From contig JBOZIK010000001.1 of NCBI GenBank assembly GCA_051453625.1, positions 140,229,527-140,293,526 on the forward strand: a DNA stretch of 64,000 nucleotides, read 5' to 3'. This document shows, piece by piece, positions 47,907-59,520 of the stretch. Below the pieces are notes generated by a model, which saw only the letters and a program-made list of their open reading frames with translations, was not told where the DNA came from and did not search any database. Numbering within the stretch: the first letter of the stretch is position 1; the number at the start of each line of letters is the position of its first letter. This DNA comes from Welwitschia mirabilis. Taxonomy: Eukaryota; Gnetophyta; Gnetopsida; Welwitschiales. Position numbers and translations under genes: made by a program.

Positions 47907-49184
47907 AAAGTGGTTATTGTACTTAGGCTTGTGCATGAAGGAATTGCTTCATGAGGGGAGAAGTAATGTGCAAGAGGAATAGGAGGGAAAATCCTATGTG
48001 AAAAGAATAAATAGCAGTGTTATATTTGCAATGCAATAAATGTGCTTGAGAGGTGAAAGAGGTAGCTAAGCAACTTGCAAGATTAGGAAAGACATGCGTG
48101 GGAATAAAGAAAAAGAATAAGTATGCAGATCAAAAATAAGATGGAAGAGAAATATGATAATAAAGGGAGGAACATGGTATTATAGAATCCATTTCTACAT
48201 CCTTGTTAACAAGGTGACAAATGAAAGGAAGAATAAAGAACCATCTTTCATAATGCAACCATCAGAAAAAAAACATAAATGATTTTGGAAAGAAGGCATT
48301 TTCTTTTTAAATACTAGACATGATAGGTAATATCGATGCTAAAGCATTAGGTTTCCTCAAGATAGAATAGGTCTTGAGTAATTTTCATTGTGGAATTATA
48401 ATATTAAAGCATTTCTTCATAATTCTTTCAAATTAAAGTTTTGAATGAATCTTGTGATTGCAAGTAGAACAACAATAGTGCCATCAAAGCCCCTTGGTAG
48501 TTCCTACATCTGGCATTATATGGCATGCCCTGCCTACTCTAAGTTCCACATTAGCTTCCACCCAGTAAAATTCTTTTTATTAAACATGAATTTGGTAATG
48601 CTATATTCTTTTGTGCTTTTAGTTTAAATGTAATGTGATGGCTTACCATTCTCATGATTCTCCCATAACATTTAGCTTTTATAGTTTCTTTTTGTTTTAC
48701 CATATTTCCTTCTTCCACAATGTAGCATTAATAGATGCCACTCTTTCACCTTTTATTTTTTATTCAACTAACATTTCTGACTTTATCCAATCAATGCCTG
48801 ATTGAGATCTGATGATTTCTAAGCTATTTGACTAGATTGTGTTGTGGTTTATCATCCAAGAATGGAAGTTTCATTGATTCTCATAGTATATTAACATTAA
48901 GAATTGCATAGAATTTAGGCCTTACTCAATAGAGCATAAGGGGAAGTAGGTGTTTCTTTATCAATCAATTTGATGGCATAATGATTAAGTGAGAATTAAA
49001 TCAAGATGCTGGGTGGCGATATAATTCCTTCTATTACATAATTTAATTTTTATTTTAATAATAATTAAAGATTAAAGCATAGTGGATTACTATGATCTCA
49101 ATAATTATGCTTTAATAAGCACCTCACCTATGGGCCCTTTCTCCTTTCAAGTGGTTCCTTAACTAACACCCCTTTTTCCCTTTT
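47907..49184. other. Unassigned region
   Basis: No coding motif. The open piece at 48445-48627 (60 codons) has no recognisable feature. May be the rest of repeat X or host DNA. Confidence 0.4.
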
Positions 49185-50048
49185 GTAACATTTATTTAGA
49201 GTGAAAGAATTAAGAAGGGGATCACCTATTTATATTTAAAGCTCATAATGATGCTTTTAACAAGTGAATAAAAATATACTAAATCTATATTAAAGATTTG
49301 TACTTAAAACATATTATTCCTTTGACTTGCATATAATCCTCTTAAAAACCCTTGGTAATTCTGTTCTTAAATAGAAATACAAATAAACTAGAATTTGAGA
49401 AATTCATTATTCGACATAATACAATATTATCATAAGAAGATTAATGAAAGTCTAACTATCTATAATAGAATTTTTGATGCATAATCAAATACATATATAT
49501 ATACATATACATATATATATATACACACAAATTTTATTAGCTTGTAAATAAGAAAAACATTGTTCATACATGATCAAGATTCAATCCTTAAGAGTTATAA
49601 GACATTAAATAGAAACTCAAATACATTATCTCTCAAAAGCAAAATCATACGACTTGACTCTATATAAGGCTCATTAGTACATAATGTTTCTAGAGATGTG
49701 AATCACATAGAAGACACCCAAATTTAACTTCTTTCTACCTCATTCATCGAAGCTTTTCCTACATAACAGGCATGGTGTGAGAATTGTACCTTTATAGTTC
49801 CCATTATGGTCCATGATAAGGTTTTTAGGTAAAGGGTTTCTAGGCTCAAGAAGGGATTCTTAAGAATATTGAATGACCAATCCTCATATCAGATATAGTA
49901 ATCGAGGTATAAATATCCAAGTCTCAGTAAACCAGGAATGTTCAATGATTAGTATGCTCTATCAAAAGGGTGTAAAAATACACATTTATTAAAGGTTCAT
50001 TTCTATGACTAATAGAAATCCTTTATATGGGATAAACCCTCTGAAGCT
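49185..50048 (-). repeat. LTR-like direct repeat Y, copy 1
   Basis: Matches 50620-51345 in the same orientation (CATATAATCCTCTTAAAAAC, GGTAATTCT, AACATTGTTCAT and GGGATAAACCCTCT occur in both). Cut at the right by an N gap (50049-50148). It contains a TA/CA microsatellite at 49493-49529. Confidence 0.65.
49493..49529. repeat. (TA)/(CATA) microsatellite
   Basis: Alternating ATATATATATACATATACAT type sequence. Nearly absent in the matching copy near 50828-50838, so it expanded after the copies separated. Confidence 0.8.
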
Positions 50049-50148
50049 NNNNNNNNNNNNNNNNNNNNNNNNNNNNNNNNNNNNNNNNNNNNNNNNNNNN
50101 NNNNNNNNNNNNNNNNNNNNNNNNNNNNNNNNNNNNNNNNNNNNNNNN
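50049..50148. other. N gap (100 N)
   Basis: Exactly 100 N between repeat Y copy 1 and the short region before the next primer-site-like string. Confidence 0.95.
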
Positions 50149-50550
50149 TATTTATTTATTTTATTAAGTCTTATTTTCTACCATCATCATTGTAGCACCT
50201 TTTAACTTGCATATCGCTTATCACCCTATTGTGTTGAAGATCTATATATTATTATTCCCTGTACTACATTCAATAATAATATATAATTTATTTTTTCATT
50301 ATTATTAATTTTTTATTTTAATATATAAATTTTGGTAAAAATTTTTTACTCTAAAATAAAATCTTTTTAAATTCCACAAATTTGAAGAACCTAAATTTGG
50401 TTTTCCATTTATTATGCCTAGTCGAATCACAACCTAAGTTCTAATGCTAGGATGTAGTACCCAGTGAAATTATAAACCTAGATGCTCTAATACCAAAGTG
50501 TAATGAATTGATTTTCACACTTAAAAACTCCCTCTAGTATGATACCAAAA
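50149..50550 (-). other. Short internal remnant with two primer-site-like strings
   Basis: GCTCTAATACCAAA at 50493-50506 and TATGATACCAAAA at 50538-50550 both resemble the initiator-Met primer site GCTCTGATACCA. The second directly abuts the LTR start at 50551. The preceding ACCCAGTGAAATTATAAACC also resembles ACCCAGTGAGTTCATGACC at 52812. No ORF. Confidence 0.5.
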
Positions 50551-52296
50551 TGTAGTGGTAATATAATTTTTTAATGATTAAAAATTATTTGTAGAAACAT
50601 CTCTTTTATATAGGTCTGACTCATAGTGGTGCTTTTACAAATGTTATATTCTTTTTGTTGACATGCACATAATCCTCTTAAAAATCCTTGGTAATTCTAT
50701 TCTTGAATAGAAATACAAATAAACTATAATTTGAGAAATTCATTATTCAAAATAATAGAATATTATCATCAGAATATTCTATGAAAATATAACTATCTAT
50801 AATAGAATTTTTAATGCACAATCAAATAGATATATATACTTTATCAACTTGTAAATAAGAAAAACATTGTTCATTCATGATTAAGATTCGTTCCTCAAGA
50901 GTTATATGACATCACATAGGAACTCAAATACATTATCTCTCAAATGCAAGATCATATAAATTGACTCCTATATAAGGTTCATTAGTACATAATGTTCCTA
51001 GAGATTTGAATTACATAAAAGACCCCCAACTTTAACTTCTTTTTACCTCATTCATCAAATCTTTTCCTATGTAATAGGCATGATGTGAGAACTATACCTT
51101 CATAGTTCCTAGTATGGTCCATGACAAGGTTTTAGGTAAGGAGTTTTCAAGCTCAAAAAGAAATCAAATGACCAAAACCTCATTTCAAATACAATAATCA
51201 AGATACAAGTAACCAAGTCTTAGTAATCCAAGAATGTAAAATGGATAGTATGCTTTGTTAGAAGGGTGTTAAAATACCCATTTGTCTTGGAGTTCATTCC
51301 TATGACCAATAGAAACCATTTAGATGGGATAAACCCTCTAAATTTGCATCTCATGCAAAACTAAAAAGGTTACAAACATCACCCTGATCACTTTGACAAC
51401 TTACTCCTAGAGTGAATAGGAGCCCTTAAAGTGGTCTAGCACTTGAAGCTACATGATTTGATCATTAGGAAAGTTTTAAGCTTAGAATAGAAATCATAAT
51501 CAAGATATTTTATGCATAAGAAAAGGATTTACATGAGACATGTAAAAAGATGCAAGAATCAATTATAACATACAAAAAATAAATGGAAGTATATGAACCA
51601 GATAAGAAATTAAATTAAATCATAGAACCATACCGATTTTAAGATAAAACTTAAGATCTAATGAAGATTACAAGGCTTTAAGGATTTTCTAAGATTTAAG
51701 ATTAAGATCACAAGATTCAATGGTAAGAACTTTTTCAAGATGTTAAATATGAGAAGATAAAAATCCTATTTATATTGGAAAGTATAGGATGTGAATAGGT
51801 ATCAAGTAAAAAAGTGGTAAAAGTGCTAGAGGTGGTGGTAGTTGTGGAAGTGGTATGGTGAAGGTGGTGAAGTTGGTGGAAATGGCATAGTGAAAGTGAT
51901 GAAAGTGGTGAAGGTGGTGGTAAAGTGATGGGGATTCCATTACCTTGCAAGGCCATTGGGTTAATAATAAATAATAATTATGCTTGTCATAATTATCAAA
52001 TAATAAATAAAACATTAGCAGTAATAATAAAATATTCTATTATATGATAGCAATTTCTTTACATTTAAAAATAACAAGTAAGCATCTCTATTTAAAATAA
52101 TTTTAGTTTTAAATCCATAACTTATTGGCATTTGCTAAAATGAGCAATTAAATGAATAAAGCCAAAGAATAAAATAATAATTATGGTACTATTATCTAAT
52201 AACATAAAATATTTGCCTTATGAAATTTCATATTCTCTTTTGACTTATTCATTAAAATATTTTGAACTTAAATCTTGATTATTAAAAATTTGGACA
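50551..52296 (-). repeat. LTR (repeat Y, copy 2)
   Basis: Begins TGTAGTGGTAATATAA after a primer-site-like string and ends AATTTGGACA, just before a purine tract (minus strand TTAAGGGGTGAAAAA). This gives TG...CA ends and 1746 bp. The left ~750 bp match Y copy 1. It holds the GTG-rich minisatellite at 51812-51935. Open frames across that array are low-complexity Pro/Ser/Thr/His runs and are not genes. Confidence 0.6.
51812..51935. repeat. GTG-rich degenerate minisatellite
   Basis: Irregular repeats of GTGGTGAAG and GGTGGTGGTA type units on the plus strand (CAC-rich on the minus strand). No N gap inside. Confidence 0.8.
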
Positions 52297-52600
52297 TTTT
52301 TCACCCCTTAAGAGGTTTCGTCCTCAAAACTAGAAATTAGTAAAATATTATACTCTTCATACTATGCTAATTCTACTTATTCCCAGGATAAAGTTGCTTC
52401 CTTAACAAGTTGTTGGATAGGAAAATTAAATATTTTTAATGAATTTTTCATACAAATCAACCAGGCTTCTATATTTATTCAAAAGTTAGAGGATTTGTTC
52501 TCTTAAATTATTTTCTTAATAAAGTTTCCATCTTTATTATCATTGTTTTGCTCTTGAAGATGGCCCACTAAGTTGTCAACTAGTTTTACTAATGTTGTAA
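52297..52600 (-). pseudogene. Chromovirus-type gypsy pol C-terminus and purine tract
   Basis: The minus strand gives a VKEATLSWE segment followed after about 15 residues by SFEDETS and a purine tract TTAAGGGGTGAAAA, directly before an LTR start (TGTCC). This order (EATWE chromodomain end, a FEDE tail, GGGG-rich tract, LTR) is characteristic of plant chromoviruses such as the Tekay/Del group. Only the last 80 or so codons remain. Confidence 0.55.
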
Positions 52601-52670
52601 CTTCAATTGATCTATTTATTACTCTTTTTGGGGCTAAGATAATCCTATGAGAATTAAACTATACATATCA

Positions 52671-52834
52671 TAATAGTTAAGTCAAGTGAATTTAAAAACC
52701 TAATAATAGTTATAACTAGTAAGTTTGTCAACTTAACAATAATTATGCCTAGTGAATTTATTAACTTAATAGTAATTATGCCTAGTAAAATATTCAATGT
52801 GGCAATAGTTACACCCAGTGAGTTCATGACCTAT
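52671..52834 (-). repeat. About five tandem copies of a 33-bp unit beside a primer site
   Basis: Units vary around (C)AATAATTATGCCTAGTGAAT + TTATTAACTTAA: 52671, 52703, 52736, 52769 and 52800 (approximate starts). The last runs into the primer-site string at 52835. Tandem repeats in the untranslated leader are known in some plant LTR elements. Confidence 0.65.
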
Positions 52835-52849
52835 GCTCTGATACCAAAA
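52835..52849 (-). other. Primer-binding site of repeat X element
   Basis: The plus strand reads GCTCTGATACCAAAA, an exact match to the initiator-Met type site GCTCTGATACCA, directly before TGTAATGACC. A second exact copy (GCTCTGATACCAAATTG) lies about 60 bases further right inside the repeat. Confidence 0.75.
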
Positions 52850-52850
52850 T

Positions 52851-53658
52851 TGTAATGACCCTAAAATTTTATAGTTGAAAATCTTCAAACTTGATGCTCT
52901 GATACCAAATTGTAATGACCACTTTTCAGTACCCAAAAACTACAATTTTGCTCTATTACTCAAATGTGACACCTCAAATTTATTAGTCAAAAACTTCAAA
53001 CTCATCACTTTTATTCCAAAATGTAAAACCTAGATTTTATAAATCTTTGAACAATAATATAACACTCATAAATTAATTGTTACTTTCTATATAGGTATAT
53101 TTGTATACACTTAACTAGAACTTAAAAATTTAGATTATCAAAAATAAGGTTTAATATGATAAGTAAGTCCTCATGTTACTACTTAACATTCATAAGTGCC
53201 AAAACTTAATATTTTAAATGTGATGGCTTGGAAAAAAATAAATATATTAGTTATCTAATAAGAGAGATAGCTTAGCTTATAATTTAAATGAGTCTAATAG
53301 ATTTTTATTCACATAATCATCAAGCCTAATATATTAACATTTATAATAAATATAGATATTACTTATCCTAAATATGTTACTAAAGTGAATTGATCACATG
53401 ACTACTTCAAAAGAATTACCTACTTAAGACCACTTGTTCTATCATCCCATTTTGAAATGAAGGGTATATTATATCTTTATAACCCTACTATAAATGCATA
53501 ATACTTTAAATATTCTTAAAAAAAGGGTTTTGGGAGGTTTTAAACAATTAACCTCTTACTTCCACTTGAGTTTCAATAACCAATTGAAATACGCTACTGG
53601 TTGTATTAGTTCTCTCAATTTGCTTAACTCTAATGATGTCACACTTACACAAGTTAAT
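52851..53658 (-). repeat. LTR-like direct repeat X, copy 2, cut by Gypsy-3
   Basis: TGTAATGACCCTAAAATTTT onward matches 47087-47906. The match stops at ACACAAGTTAAT, exactly where the Gypsy-3 5' LTR (TGTTATGATGC) begins, while copy 1 continues. This dates Gypsy-3 after the repeat. Confidence 0.7.
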
Positions 53659-54898
53659 TGTTATGATGCTAATTTGTAGGAATTTGATGGTGTATTTTGA
53701 GTGCTTTCTTAGGCCATTTATATAGGCTTGGATGCAATACTGATAATTATAGAGATCTAACAAAATGATCATTGAAACATGAAAATCTTAACATATTTAA
53801 AGGTTTCTCAGTCTTATTCTAACACTGCGTACTTGGAAGAATAATTCATCATGAAAAAGACTAAATTACCTTTAAGATTGAAGATAAGAAACCCTATCAT
53901 CCCCTTTATCATCTTCATGATAGGTAGGACAATAGAACTGCTAACATGAATAAAAGCTGTAAGGTTGAAAGCAGGGTATAAAGTTGATGAAGTACCTTTT
54001 GACATAGGGTGATGTCCCTTCTATCATCCCAAAAATAGATAAGATAATAGCTATTTTTCTATGGTTGAAAAGAATTATCTTTGTAATGGGGTCAAGTAAC
54101 CCATTTGAGCTATTAGGGTTCGTTTTTTAAGCTATAGGGTTACATTTCTAGAACCTCAAACTATAAATATCCTTTTCCTCCTTCATTTCTATTTCCATAT
54201 TTTGTACTTGATATTATTGTGATGGAATATTAAAGGATAAGAGGTCCATCTAGTAGCTATAGAAAGGATTTTCCTTGTTATTAGACTAAGTCTCTTCCAT
54301 TGAGGTGCTGCTATTTTGTTATAAGTGGATGTAAAGTTCTTTGAAATCAATATAATTATTGTTTTCATTCCAATTTTATTTATGTCCCTTATAGTTTAAG
54401 TTGGTCATAGTTAAGTGATAGTTCTATGATTTATTTAGATCAAAAGGAAAACCTTTATTAAAGTTGACTTTGCTTAGTATTATATTGCATTGTTATTCCA
54501 TTTTCATTTTACATTGCATTCCTTATTCTACTTAGTATATCTCACAGCTCATGTTGATTAGGAACAAGTTGAGTACTCTTCTTAATCAATATAAATTATA
54601 AACAGCTAGTTCTTGTGATAGAAGAATTAGGAATCAATAGAATTCATTTCATTTTCATTTACATTTCATATCTATTTATATTACATTACATTTACTTTAT
54701 TTTCTTTTAGTTAACTAAAAGATAAAAGAAGAAAAATACCTTTGAAAATCAATTCTCTGACTCTGAGCCTAGTGCCTTCATTGGGATTATGACATTTGTG
54801 TGAACTCCCATTTATACTGGCTTGTATTTTTGTGCAAGTTATTTAATGTACAGGTTTATCTAAAGGACTTTATGATTACATAAATTCACCCCACAACA
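53659..54898 (+). repeat. Gypsy-3 5' LTR
   Basis: Starts TGTTATGATGCTAATTTG, ends AATTCACCCCACAACA, 1240 bp. Same ends as Gypsy-1 LTRs read on the minus strand. Contains TATCATCCCC/GATAGG motifs near 53896-53930 and a TATA box at 54161-54170. Confidence 0.88.
54161..54170 (+). promoter_or_regulatory. Putative LTR TATA box, Gypsy-3 5' LTR
   Basis: CTATAAATAT about 500 bases from the LTR start, followed by CCTTTTCCTCCTTCATTTC, which the 3' LTR shares (CCCTTTCCCTCTTTCATTTC after its own box). Confidence 0.6.
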
Positions 54899-54918
54899 TT
54901 TTGGTTCTATTATTAGGA
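54899..54918 (+). other. Gypsy-3 primer-binding site
   Basis: TTTTGGTTCTATTATTAGGA directly follows the LTR end. It aligns with TTTTGGCACTGTTGTTATGG of Gypsy-1, with several transitions and changes from the TGGCGCCGTTGCC type site. Confidence 0.65.
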
Positions 54919-55070
54919 AAGGTCGTAAAGAGATAGAGAATTGTCATTAACCAAATAAGTACCTTGAATATTCTATTTAGGTTATCTATTTGAATTAGTA
55001 TTATATTTCTAATCTAGCTTAAAGTAGATTTATTTCTAGAAATTTTATTTTTTATATTTTTTTAGGAACC

Positions 55071-55400
55071 CTGTCATCTTCTCTATCATCCCGATGATAT
55101 TAGGCATGATAGTTTTGAAATTTTAAAATTTATTTCTACTTTCATATTTTTTCTTCTATTTATAATTTGATAATAATGTTACTATTATCTTCTCTGTCAT
55201 CCCCATGATATCCTAGATAACAGTCTTCTTTTTTTTAAATTTTGTAATTTTTTCCTCCCATAATTTTAATAAAGTTATTATCATCTTATTTATCATTCCT
55301 ATCATTGCCTATATGATAGTTTTGTTTTCTTTGATAATTTTTTTGAGTTTTGGATTTCTGTTACTATGATCATCATCCTACCTATCATCCCCATGACTAG
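55071..55400 (+). repeat. Four leader repeats with palindromic GTCATC/GATGAT cores
   Basis: Units start near 55071, 55183, 55279 and 55371, spacing about 111, 96 and 92 bases. Each has a TATC(A)TC..T(A)TC(A)TCC stretch, a central CATGAT or equivalent and a closing (G)ATAG, then a T-rich spacer. Clear examples are CTATCATCCCGATGATATTA (55084) and CTGTCATCCCCATGATATCC (55194). Each could fold into a short stem. The leader ends at the gag ATG (55463). Confidence 0.65.
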
Positions 55401-55462
55401 GTAAATGTCTATTTATTGTTTTTTATTTCAGTGTTCTATTTCTTACTTGTGCATGCAGGGAC

Positions 55463-57300
55463 ATGGTGAATTCTGGTAGGAATATAAAATATTAAAGAGA
55501 ATAAAGCCTAAGCGAAGAAAATATTAGAGAAGGATTATTTAACTTCGAGATAAATCCAAGTATGCATACCCTAGGTGTGCGAATTCCTAGAATTAAAAAA
55601 GAAGATTTTTTTGATTTTATTATTTTAGAATCATATTTTGCAAAATAAAATTGTATTATATAAGTTGGTTATGTTGTTTCTTCTTTGAATATGTTGAATG
55701 TATCAAAATCTTCACAAAAATAAAATTATGTTGTTTTTTCTAATACCCTAATCATAACAGGAAATTCATCCTCAAATACAAATGTTAGTCATAAATATTT
55801 AATTACCAATAGAAAATGTAAAATTTAAAATCCCTTTGATCTACCTCTTGGAGATGATGTAGAATTAAGAAATTTAAGTGCTTATCTAACTTTTTCAGGG
55901 GAACCTAAAAAAGACCCTTCCAACATTTAGCTTGCATTGAATAACTTGTACTTACCTCAGGAAATGGAAAGAAACATATTAGTGATTGTACCTCTATGAT
56001 TATTTTTCTAGTCACACTTAGAGGAAGAGCAAAACTTTATCTTAAAACCATCCCATATAAAAGTCTTAAATCTTAAAGTGAAGTGCAAGAAGTGTTTATC
56101 AAAATATTTTTGAGTGAAAGTTTTATGAGAAAAAGAAGAAAAAAAAGTAACCAACTTTCAATAACAACCTCATGAGAATTATGCAATATTCTAGGAATGT
56201 TTTATAATAGTTAGCTATTCCGATATTATTAATGAATTTCATAAAAAAAGATCTCGTAGATTATTTTTACAATGAATTGAATGCTCCAATTATTTTTCCT
56301 GTGGAGGTAACTTATTAAACCTAGTTTTAAAAGAAGCATTGAGTGTGTTGGAAAATCTTATAGAAATAAGTCAAACTTGTATTAAACCCACTAAAGAAAA
56401 TCAAACTATAGGCCAAATCTTAAAGGACTTAAAGAAAGTTAAACATGATAATGAAGAAGAAAAAGAGGACTCAACCAACATGATGAAATATTTTACTACT
56501 ACTTTATAGAAGTATACACAGATAATAGTTGATGTAAAAGTAGTAAAGAATGAAAACTCATTCAAATTGTTAAATTTGTAAAGATAACTCTTATTTAACT
56601 AAAGAGTGTACTTTATTACCAACTTATAAGGATAGGATGTTTGAGTAAGTTTGTGCTTTCAACCAAAGAACACCCAATTTTAAAAGCCAACCAGAATTTC
56701 AATAAAGACTAGGTGGATTATCTCAATGAAAAACTTTTAAAAGTAGATTTAAAAATTCCAACTTTCAACCTAATTTTTAACAAAATCAAAATGATCCACT
56801 TAGAGAATCCATAGAAGAGATGAGAAAAGTGAAAATAAAAACTAATACAAAATTGATAAATTACTAAATATGATTCACCAAATAGTTCTTATCAATCAAA
56901 AACCATAAGGGTCTCTCACATCTCAATCTTTACCCAACTCAAATGATGTTAAGAAATATTTGAAGATAGTAACACGATGTGGAAATGATACAACACTTCC
57001 TACCCATGGGATTTCAACATCTAAAAATAATAAAATGAATGAAGAGGATTATTTATAAATCTTGAATTCATACAATCTTCCATCAACATTTCCTACTAAA
57101 GCCTCATAAGAAAACAAAGGAAAAAAACCATCCACTCCTTAGCTTGATTGATTAAATACAAATCCTACCTTTAATAAACACATAAAAACCTTGATGTAAG
57201 AGGTAAATATCAACTTATCCTTTTGGAAACTCTTACAAGAGAATATTAGATATTCTAAGTTATGGAAGGAATTAGTAAGAAGAAAGTAAAAATGTATCAT
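55463..57300 (+). pseudogene. Gypsy-3 gag
   Basis: The ATG at 55463-55465 starts MVNSGRNIKY, with the next residues matching Gypsy-1; later LESYFAK, a LPLGDDVELRNLSAYLTFSG stretch, a FHKRSR stretch, a LSVLENLIEISQTCIKPTKE segment and a GQILKDLKKVKHDNEEE acidic-basic helix. The C-terminal part includes FNPQ-like and Asn-rich segments and a P.HG-type linker to protease. No CCHC knuckle is seen. Stops are mostly TAG or TAA. It would form the capsid. Confidence 0.8.
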
Positions 57301-57840
57301 TCTTAGCAAGGTTTTTCTTACTCAATCTCTTTCTAACTTAGTCATGTAAAATTGTCCTAAATTCAAGGATCCTAAACTTGCAACTATGAGTTTTACCATA
57401 AAAGGAAACAAAAGAATTCAAAAAGTTTTAATTAATATAGGAGCAAGTGTAAACATCATGCCACTCCACATATGTAAGAAACTTGTGTTAAAAAATAAAA
57501 TAGAACCTATACAAATCCTTTTGGAATTGGTTGATACCTTAATAAAAAAAACCATTAGGAATTATTAGAGACTTAGTTATCCAAATTAAGGAAGATTTTT
57601 ACCCTATAAATGTTGTGATCATTGAGATAGAACATAATGGAGGTTATTCACACTTCTTTTAGGAAGAGCCTTTTGTGTAACTTCCCATTATATCATTGAC
57701 ACACGATCTGGTATAATGAGATATCATTTTGGCAATAGACAAATTACCATTAGAGTTTTTAATGTTGTTAAAAAGGACATAGGAACTAAGTTTAACCTTG
57801 AAGAAGAACTAGAACCAACTTTGTTTTTATAATATCAACC
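57301..57840 (+). pseudogene. Gypsy-3 aspartic protease
   Basis: The open piece 57386-57568 begins MSFTIKGNKRIQKVLINIG. The active-site region is NIGASVNIMPLHIC, with Asn in place of the catalytic Asp (family D(T/L)GASVN). Then LVLKNKIEPIQILLELVDT, a frame change, and the YIIDT and RSGIMRYHFGNRQITIRVFN segments as in Gypsy-1. Confidence 0.85.
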
Positions 57841-58239
57841 AATTAAGAAGATATTAATTATGCTACATGAATCAACTTTATATGATGACCCTAATGACAC
57901 ACAGTGTTTTGAGTCTAAGAATGAAGAACACACTGACTAGGAAGAAACTCAACATTTTTATTTGATAGAAAACTTTTTATAGAGTATCGTTGCACATCTA
58001 TCATTCCCACGATAGATAGAACAATAGATCAATATATCAACCTTGAACTTAAGAAATTATCATAAGGTTTAAAATATGTTTTTCTATTCGAAAATTAAAT
58101 GAAACTCTTGATAATAAATGACCTTCTTCATTCTTAATAGAAATCAAACTTGGTTTTACTCTTAACTTTGAAAGAAAATGTCTTTTCTTAGACACATAAA
58201 GACTTAGCCATCATTCCTCTTTTCATAGTTCAACATGAA

Positions 58240-59090
58240 AAAATTTACCTTGAAGATAATGCTAAACCTATTAGGTAGCCCTAAATAAGACTTAATCTAG
58301 CCCTTAAATAAATTATTAAAGATGAAACCATTAAACTTATAAATGTCAGAATCATATATGCCATATCTAATAGTGAATGGGTTATTTCTTTAATAATAGT
58401 TCCAAAGAAGAGGGGAAAATGGAAAATGTGCATTGATTTTAGAAAACTTAATGAGGTCACTAAAAAGGATCAATTTCCTTTACCATTTCTTAACTAAGTA
58501 CTTGATAGAATTCAAGGTCATGCCTACTATTATTTTCTTAATGGATATGATGGTTATAATCAAATTTTTATAGCAAGTAAACATTAGGCTAAAACAACTT
58601 TTACCTCACCCTTTAGAGCCTTTACTTTTAGATGAATGTCTTTAAACTTTGCAATGCCTTTAGAACCTTTCAACGAGACATGATGAGGATCTTTTCTGAC
58701 ATGATAGAAGATTCTACTGAAATATTTATGGATGACTTCTTCATCTTTGATGATACTTTTAAACAAACCATAAAGAGATTAGAGAAAGTCCTAGATCGAT
58801 GTATTTAGAGTGGCTTACACTTGAGTTAGAAAAAGAGTTCCTTTCGTGTCAATCATGAAATTGTCTTAGGACATTACATTTTGAAAGGAGGTATTAGGAT
58901 AGACCCTGAAAAAGTTAATATCATTAAAAACCTTAGCCCTTCAACTGATGTCAAACAAGTTAGACCTTTCCTTGGTGATGTTGATTTTTATCCATGTTTT
59001 ATTCATGATTATGCTAGAATTTGTAAACCTCTCCACTTATTACTTAAAAAAGATGTTAGTCAACTTGCTTTTTAAACTCTCAAGAAAAAA
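58240..59090 (+). pseudogene. Gypsy-3 reverse transcriptase
   Basis: VPKKRGKWKMCIDFRKLNEV, KKDQFPLPFLN, LDRIQGHAYYYFLNGYDGYN, AKTTFTSPFRAFTF and EIFMDDFFIFDDTF in order. The catalytic FMDD (DD codons 58731-58736) is intact, unlike in the other three elements. It is followed by the connection VRPFLGDVDFYPCFIHDYAR and LHLLLKKD (open piece 58881-59075). Frameshifts near 58620 and 58700 and several stops break it. Confidence 0.9.
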
Positions 59091-59520
59091 CTTCTTCTAA
59101 ACCTATTATCATGGGTCCTAATTGAAGTAAATATTTTAAACTTATATGTGATGTAAGAAACATTATTGTAGGGGGGTTCTTGAACAAAAGTATGAAAATG
59201 GTTTTAAAGTCATATCCTATCTTAGTAAAACCTTGTCCTAAGTCCAATCCAACTATATTACTACTAAGAAAGAAATGCTTATCACTATCGTTTCCCTAGA
59301 TCATCTTCAAGATTATCTTCTTGGCTTTTACATTAATTTTTATATAGATCATGCAACTATCCACTATCTTATGATGAAAAAATACTCTAGTGCTAAACGT
59401 ATTAGGTGGATTCTTATCATATAAGAATTTAATCTTACCATCATTGATAAGGCTAGAAAACATAATAGTGTTGTCGATCATCTATCTTGACTTTCTTGCT
59501 CTCATGATGAACTTCCCATT
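59091..59520 (+). pseudogene. Gypsy-3 RNase H
   Basis: FKLICDVRNIIVGG (family CDAS...G), SKTLS.VQSNYITTKKEML, LDHLQDYLLGFYINFYIDHA, RIRWILII.EFNLTIIDK and HNSVVDHLS. All the expected blocks are present in order. Several stops. Confidence 0.85.

Noticed and set aside
51735-52015. Two overlapping minus-strand frames rich in Pro, Ser, Thr and His
   Set aside because: They come from the GTG/CAC minisatellite inside an LTR. Composition is explained by the repeat and there is no domain.
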